Source: Methanocorpusculum sp. (GTDB lineage Archaea > Halobacteriota > Methanomicrobia > Methanomicrobiales > Methanocorpusculaceae). From it: DNA of 7,633 nucleotides. Both the position numbers and the translations under genes were made by a program. The notes beneath the pieces are model-generated. The model did no database searches and was not told the DNA's origin. It saw only the letters and a list, made by a program, of their open reading frames with translations. The stretch lies in the NCBI GenBank assembly GCA_017555685.1, contig JAFZFW010000167.1, positions 1-7,633 of the forward strand, written 5' to 3'. Every line of letters starts with the position of its first letter. Position 1 is the first letter of the stretch. Shown in pieces: positions 4,845 through 7,633 of this stretch.

Positions 4845-6101
4845 ATGGTTACCATCTATCCGTTCAAAGGACTTCACCCGTCCGCAGAGGCATTCAAGAC
4901 TGTACCGTCTGTACCGTATGATGTCATCGAGCGCGACGAGGCCGCAGCAGAGATTGCTGAGAATCCGAATACGCTTCTTCGTGTCATCAGAACTGATGCA
5001 GAACTCTTAGACACCGACCCGTATGCAGATGCAATCTACGAGCGTGCAAAGGAGATGTTTGCCAAGTTCAAGGCAGACGGACTGTTTGTTGAGGATGAAA
5101 AGGATGCATACTACATCTACCGCATCACTTTAGGCGGAGAGACGTTCACCGGACTTGTCACCTGTGTTTCTGTTGCAGAATACAAAGACGACACCATCAA
5201 AAAGCACGAGCTTACCCGCTATGAGAAAGAAGAGGACAGAACCCGCCACATCGATGCAGTTTCTGCTCACACCGGACAGGTCTTCCTCCTCTATAAGGAT
5301 GAAGCAGCAGTCTTAGCAACGCTGAAAGCAATGGCTGAAGCAAAAGAGCCAATCGGTGAGTACACCTCCAAAGGCGGAAACCTTCACCAGCTCTACCGCA
5401 TCGATGCAGAAGAAGAGGTTGCAAAGATTACCGAGATGTTTGCAGCTATCCCGAACCTCTACATCGCAGACGGTCACCACCGTGCAAAGTCCTCTGCAAA
5501 TGTCTATGACAGACGCCTTGCCGAGAACCGCTTAACGCCGGATGCAGAGCGTTTCATGAGTGTATTATTCGCTCACGATTCAGTTACTATCTATGGATAC
5601 CACCGCTTAATCCGCGACCTTGCCGGATTAAACGCAGACCAGTTCTTAGCAGACTTATCCTTACGCTTCAACGTCTCCCAGATTAAGAAGGTCGACGTCA
5701 AGAAGAATGCTGTCCCGGCAGTTGAAAAGGGAGAGGATATGCATGTCATCCACCTCTATCTGGAAAGCAACTGGTACGAGCTTACCAGAAAGGCTGATGA
5801 GAATGCTGATGCAATCGAGAGACTTGATGTCTCTGTTCTCCAGAACCTTGTCTTAGATGATATGCTTGCAATCTTTGACCCGAGAGGAGATCCGAGAATT
5901 TCCTTCGTCGGCGGAATTGTCCCGCTTGCTGATGTCATCAAGGATGTTGACAACGGTGAGTTTGCCGCAGCATTCATCATGCAGCCGGTAACCGCTCAGC
6001 AGGTTATCGATGTGGCAGATGCAGGCCTTATTATGCCGCCGAAGTCCACCTGGTTCGAACCAAAACTTCTCTCCGGAATGGTAATCCACGAGATACAGTA
6101 A
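4845..6101 (+). CDS. DUF1015 family protein
   Basis: A 418-residue protein, the normal size for DUF1015 (COG4198). Family landmarks: the start MVTIYPFKGLHP with SVPYDVI shortly after; KKHELTRYEKEEDRTRH in the first half; the invariant-looking IADGHHR with D209-G-H-H-R213; and the C-terminal MPPKSTWFEPKLLSG (397-411). The frame is open back to 4725, but the extra 40 residues run antisense to rimI and the family begins at the YPFKGL segment, so 4845 is chosen; it also has a TATA candidate at -30 and no SD. The biochemical role is not established. In bacteria this family is often found near serA/serC (recalled, not checked), and GHHR recalls the GxHR motif of the ParB/sulfiredoxin/free-serine-kinase fold, so a kinase-like activity in serine metabolism is a speculation. 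Soluble, no membrane segment. It ends in a strong terminator. Confidence 0.92.
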   Translation: MVTIYPFKGLHPSAEAFKTVPSVPYDVIERDEAAAEIAENPNTLLRVIRTDAELLDTDPYADAIYERAKEMFAKFKADGLFVEDEKDAYYIYRITLGGETFTGLVTCVSVAEYKDDTIKKHELTRYEKEEDRTRHIDAVSAHTGQVFLLYKDEAAVLATLKAMAEAKEPIGEYTSKGGNLHQLYRIDAEEEVAKITEMFAAIPNLYIADGHHRAKSSANVYDRRLAENRLTPDAERFMSVLFAHDSVTIYGYHRLIRDLAGLNADQFLADLSLRFNVSQIKKVDVKKNAVPAVEKGEDMHVIHLYLESNWYELTRKADENADAIERLDVSVLQNLVLDDMLAIFDPRGDPRISFVGGIVPLADVIKDVDNGEFAAAFIMQPVTAQQVIDVADAGLIMPPKSTWFEPKLLSGMVIHEIQ

Positions 6102-6128
6102 ACCGGACTCCTCCGGTTTTTCTTTTTT
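6100..6128 (+). terminator. intrinsic terminator of the DUF1015 gene
   Basis: A perfect eight-base-pair stem AAACCGGA (6100-6107) / TCCGGTTT (6112-6119), four-base loop CTCC, then T-rich sequence ending in T6 (6123-6128). It starts within the stop codon. This is the clearest bacterial-style terminator in the window. Confidence 0.8.
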
Positions 6129-6298
6129 GAGAGTCTCTTTTCTTCTTTATTCTGAATAGCAAATTCCGCGCATACAATTTGTTTCCATACCGGATTCATA
6201 TGGGGAAATTAATTCAATATTATGCAATATTATATGTTGTTTTCATTTGATTTTATTGTAAAAATACTCATATAGTTGAATTCAGCATATGAAATTGT
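6129..6298. promoter_or_regulatory. AT-rich, repeat-bearing region upstream of the RHH gene
   Basis: No coding frame is supported here. Contents: CATACAATTT at 6171-6180, whose exact reverse complement lies at 6292-6301 over the next gene's start codon; TTCCATAC (6183-6190) with its reverse complement GTATGGAA at 6297-6304; and a tandem nonamer CAATATTAT at 6215-6223 and 6225-6233, one helical turn apart. The promoter of the RHH gene lies at the right end. The arrangement suggests several protein-binding sites. Confidence 0.5.
6269..6276 (+). promoter_or_regulatory. TATA box of the RHH gene
   Basis: CATATAGT centred near 6272 is 27 bases before the ATG at 6299, which predicts a leaderless message. 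Confidence 0.45.
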
Positions 6299-6706
6299 AT
6301 GGAAGATACACTTGCCATTAAAGAAGTAATCACATTCAAACACCCGACCACTCAGGAAGCATCTCCTGTGGGAAAGCAGAGACTTACATTTTATGCTACA
6401 AAACCTGTTCGCGACATCATCGAGATGGTGAAAGCAGAACGTGGTGATGACAGCATTACTGATGCTGTCTGCCAGATAATTATTGAGTACGGCACACAGC
6501 GGAATATTTCCCGCATTGAGCGGGAAGTCAATGAGCGTTTTTCCCAGATACTGGCTGAGTATCAGTCCCTGAAATTACAAAACGAGACTCTTCGTGACAG
6601 ACTGTCCCTTGTTGAGGCAAGGTGTGCTTCAGTGAATCGTGAAGTTCTGGAACTGAAAACAGGGTGTAAAGATTCTTCAGAGAGGGATGTTCTTTCCCTG
6701 TCCTGA
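6299..6706 (+). CDS. probable ribbon-helix-helix DNA-binding protein with coiled-coil tail
   Basis: A 135-residue protein not matched to a named family. Residues 27-65 have the ribbon-helix-helix pattern: a short strand QRLTFYA with alternating polar residues, a first helix KPVRDIIEMVKAERG, a small turn containing GDDS, and a second helix ITDAVCQIIIEYG. Similar spacing is found in CopG/MetJ-like repressors, which dimerise through the strand and insert it into the major groove. Residues 72-122 are a long heptad-rich helix (ERFSQILAEYQSLKLQNETL...) likely to be a coiled coil for oligomerisation. The first 25 residues look flexible. The start at 6299 is supported by the TATA box at -27 and by the lack of a better in-frame ATG; the ATG at 6289 is in another frame. 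The palindromic and tandem repeats upstream, one overlapping the start codon, suggest autoregulation (inference). Confidence 0.7.
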   Translation: MEDTLAIKEVITFKHPTTQEASPVGKQRLTFYATKPVRDIIEMVKAERGDDSITDAVCQIIIEYGTQRNISRIEREVNERFSQILAEYQSLKLQNETLRDRLSLVEARCASVNREVLELKTGCKDSSERDVLSLS

Positions 6707-6728
6707 AAAAAAGGGAAATTCCCTTCTT
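6706..6728. terminator. bidirectional terminator between convergent genes
   Basis: AAGGGAA (6711-6717) and TTCCCTT (6719-6725) form a near-perfect palindrome. On the minus strand it is followed by T7 (complement of A7, 6706-6712), and on the plus strand by CTTTT. It lies between the stop of the RHH gene and that of the HdeD gene and probably serves both. Confidence 0.6.
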
Positions 6729-7295
6729 TTATTCATCACCTGCAAAGTCTTTTTTCACAATGAATGCTTCTGTAAGAGAGAGGACTGCATTGATAATCAG
6801 CCCGATTCCCAGAACAAGGACCAGCACTGCAGAGCCGAGACCCGGGTTAATCAGGAAGATGATACCAATCGCTCCTTCGACTAAACCGAGAAGGATTGTT
6901 AAAATCCGCATTCCGACTGATACGTCGTGACCGAATGCGAGAACAATGTCGGCAATTCCGGCAACGATGGAGATTATTCCGATGATAATCGTTGCAAATG
7001 AAAGCATAAACTCCGGACTGATAAAGGAGTAGATGGCAAGACAGATGCCTATGATTCCAAGTACTACCACCAGCCAGTTTCTGCTAAAGAAACCGAATGC
7101 GGAAAATCCGGAAAAGATTGCGGCAATTGATACAATCAGCAGGAAGAATGCAAGGAGGTATGCACTCAGGTTCAGTGCGGCAAAGGGAAAGGCAAGGCAG
7201 AAGATTCCAAGGACAACGAAAATGATTGCCTTGATAATCATCGCCTTCCAGACTCCGGTGTCCGGAGTGTCTTCGAAAATGACAAAGGAATCCAT
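6729..7295 (-). CDS. HdeD/DUF308 family membrane protein
   Basis: A 188-residue integral membrane protein with six predicted helices at about 19-38, 43-64, 73-92, 98-121, 129-149 and 153-174, a short acidic N-terminus and a charged C-terminal tail (KKDFAGDE). The two-helix repeat with Gly-rich faces (IIGIISIVAGIADIVLAF, LLGLVEGAIGIIFLINPG) fits DUF308, the family of E. coli HdeD, linked there to acid resistance; the role in archaea is unknown. A longer reading from ATG 7322 would add nine residues, but a TATA-like element covers that codon (about 7318-7330) and sits 28 bases before ATG 7295, so the leaderless start at 7295 is preferred. No SD is present at either. An inverted repeat lies between TATA and start. 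It runs convergent with the RHH gene; the biotin ligase lies upstream on the same strand, 149 bases away. Confidence 0.85.
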   Translation of the reverse strand: MDSFVIFEDTPDTGVWKAMIIKAIIFVVLGIFCLAFPFAALNLSAYLLAFFLLIVSIAAIFSGFSAFGFFSRNWLVVVLGIIGICLAIYSFISPEFMLSFATIIIGIISIVAGIADIVLAFGHDVSVGMRILTILLGLVEGAIGIIFLINPGLGSAVLVLVLGIGLIINAVLSLTEAFIVKKDFAGDE

Positions 7296-7302
7296 GATAT
7301 GT

Positions 7303-7318
7303 GATTGCCAAAGCAATC
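7303..7318. promoter_or_regulatory. inverted repeat between TATA box and start of hdeD
   Basis: GATTGC (7303-7308) - CAAA - GCAATC (7313-7318) is a perfect palindrome placed where a repressor could block transcription of the HdeD gene. Confidence 0.45.
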
Positions 7319-7330
7319 TCATAAATGTAG
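7318..7330 (-). promoter_or_regulatory. TATA box of hdeD
   Basis: CTACATTTATGAG on the minus strand is centred 28 to 29 bases upstream of ATG 7295. It decides the start of the HdeD gene. Confidence 0.45.
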
Positions 7331-7412
7331 AGAACGAGGTAGTTTTTGTCCGCTGAAATCTCTTAGGAAATTATTTGAATCTATCTGATTCTGCAGAAAA
7401 GCCGGTTTTTGG

Positions 7413-7433
7413 TTGCGGCAATTTTTGCCGCAA
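7413..7433. repeat. 21-base palindrome TTGCGGCAA-TTT-TTGCCGCAA
   Basis: Two nine-base arms are perfectly complementary around TTT. It lies 11 bases past the birA stop codon on the minus strand. As RNA it is a strong hairpin, which suits transcript termination or 3'-end protection of birA, but only short T-runs follow, so a DNA-binding site is also possible. Confidence 0.6.
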
Positions 7434-7444
7434 ACGCGGGAACA

Positions 7445-7633
7445 TTATCTTATTCGAAGTGTTATTTCACCAGAGACCAGCGTACGCAGTCTCTCCACTT
7501 CCCGGACAACCAGTCCTCCGTTTTCATCAATGCCTTCTGCTTCTGCTTCATGCCACAGACCGTCTTCCAGATAGCGAATCGGTTTTCCGAGAACTGCCGA
7601 ACGTCTGCGGTACTCATCGATGAATTTCCGGTC
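7445..7633 (-). CDS. birA: BirA-type biotin--protein ligase, C-terminal end (partial)
   Basis: The last 62 residues of a protein that begins outside the window; the frame is open from 7633 to TAA at 7445-7447. It matches the small C-terminal SH3-like domain of biotin ligases: a lead FIDEYRRRSAVLGKPIRYLE, then GLWHEAEAEGIDENGGLVV (25-43) as the family's GxAxGIDExGxLLV pattern, and the closing LVSGEITLR (52-60). The enzyme makes biotinyl-AMP and transfers biotin to a lysine of an acceptor protein, in methanogens probably the biotin-carrying subunit of pyruvate carboxylase (family knowledge). The catalytic domain and any N-terminal DNA-binding helix-turn-helix are beyond the edge, so whether it also acts as a repressor cannot be judged. 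A large palindrome follows its stop codon. Confidence 0.85.
   Translation of the reverse strand, partial: DRKFIDEYRRRSAVLGKPIRYLEDGLWHEAEAEGIDENGGLVVREVERLRTLVSGEITLRIR

Noticed and set aside
5996..6199. 67-residue minus-strand frame crossing the DUF1015 terminator
   Set aside because: Mostly antisense to the DUF1015 C-terminus and reads through the terminator hairpin; composition is unconvincing.
7375..7623. 82-residue plus-strand frame
   Set aside because: Antisense to the birA C-terminus, which is recognisable, and it contains the 21-base palindrome.
1..7633. CRISPR array, insertion sequence, prophage or attachment site
   Set aside because: No regularly spaced repeats, transposase, integrase or terminal repeats were seen; the tRNA 3' end is not duplicated within the window.

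Overview
The window looks like chromosomal DNA from a methanogenic archaeon of the Methanomicrobiales, possibly a Methanocorpusculum relative. The support is archaeal: a short aIF5B-type infB, an archaeal/eukaryotic ribosomal protein S6e, a tRNA-His whose position -1 G is not encoded, TATA boxes about 27 bases before many start codons (leaderless genes), and terminators made mostly of T-runs. The genus is a guess from overall protein flavour. No phage, transposon, CRISPR array or defence island was found; the region reads as compact housekeeping and small accessory genes.

Layout, left to right. 1-369 (+): C-terminal end of a PLP-dependent Orn/Lys/Arg decarboxylase. 380-541 (-): a 53-residue Cys-containing protein. 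It shares a near-symmetric TATA element with a divergent two-gene unit, 599-1254 (+): a GNAT acetyltransferase overlapped (ATGA) by a 56-residue two-helix membrane protein. 1405-3644 (-): infB (aIF5B) followed by rps6e, both with Shine-Dalgarno (SD) sites and their own promoters. 3811-3883 (+): tRNA-His(GTG). 3946-4290 (+): a helical protein ending in a zinc ribbon, convergent with a RimI-like acetyltransferase (4322-4804, -). RimI is divergent from a DUF1015 protein (4845-6101, +) across a 40-base gap. 6299-6706 (+): a probable ribbon-helix-helix DNA-binding protein with a coiled-coil tail behind a repeat-rich AT tract. 6729-7295 (-): a six-helix HdeD/DUF308 membrane protein. 7445-7633 (-): the C-terminus of a BirA-type biotin ligase.

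How the genes fit together: the centre of the window serves translation (initiation factor, small-subunit protein, tRNA, probable protein N-acetyltransferase). The flanks are single-gene units with short promoters, several of which carry inverted or direct repeats that could be operators. Two genes stand out by start architecture: infB and rps6e have leaders with SD sites, whereas GNAT, rimI, DUF1015, the RHH gene and hdeD appear leaderless or nearly so.

No obvious new multi-gene system is visible. The best leads are the small Cys protein with its shared TATA box, the RHH gene with its repeat-laden upstream region, the DUF1015 protein with a DGHHR motif, and several palindromes at transcription start regions.
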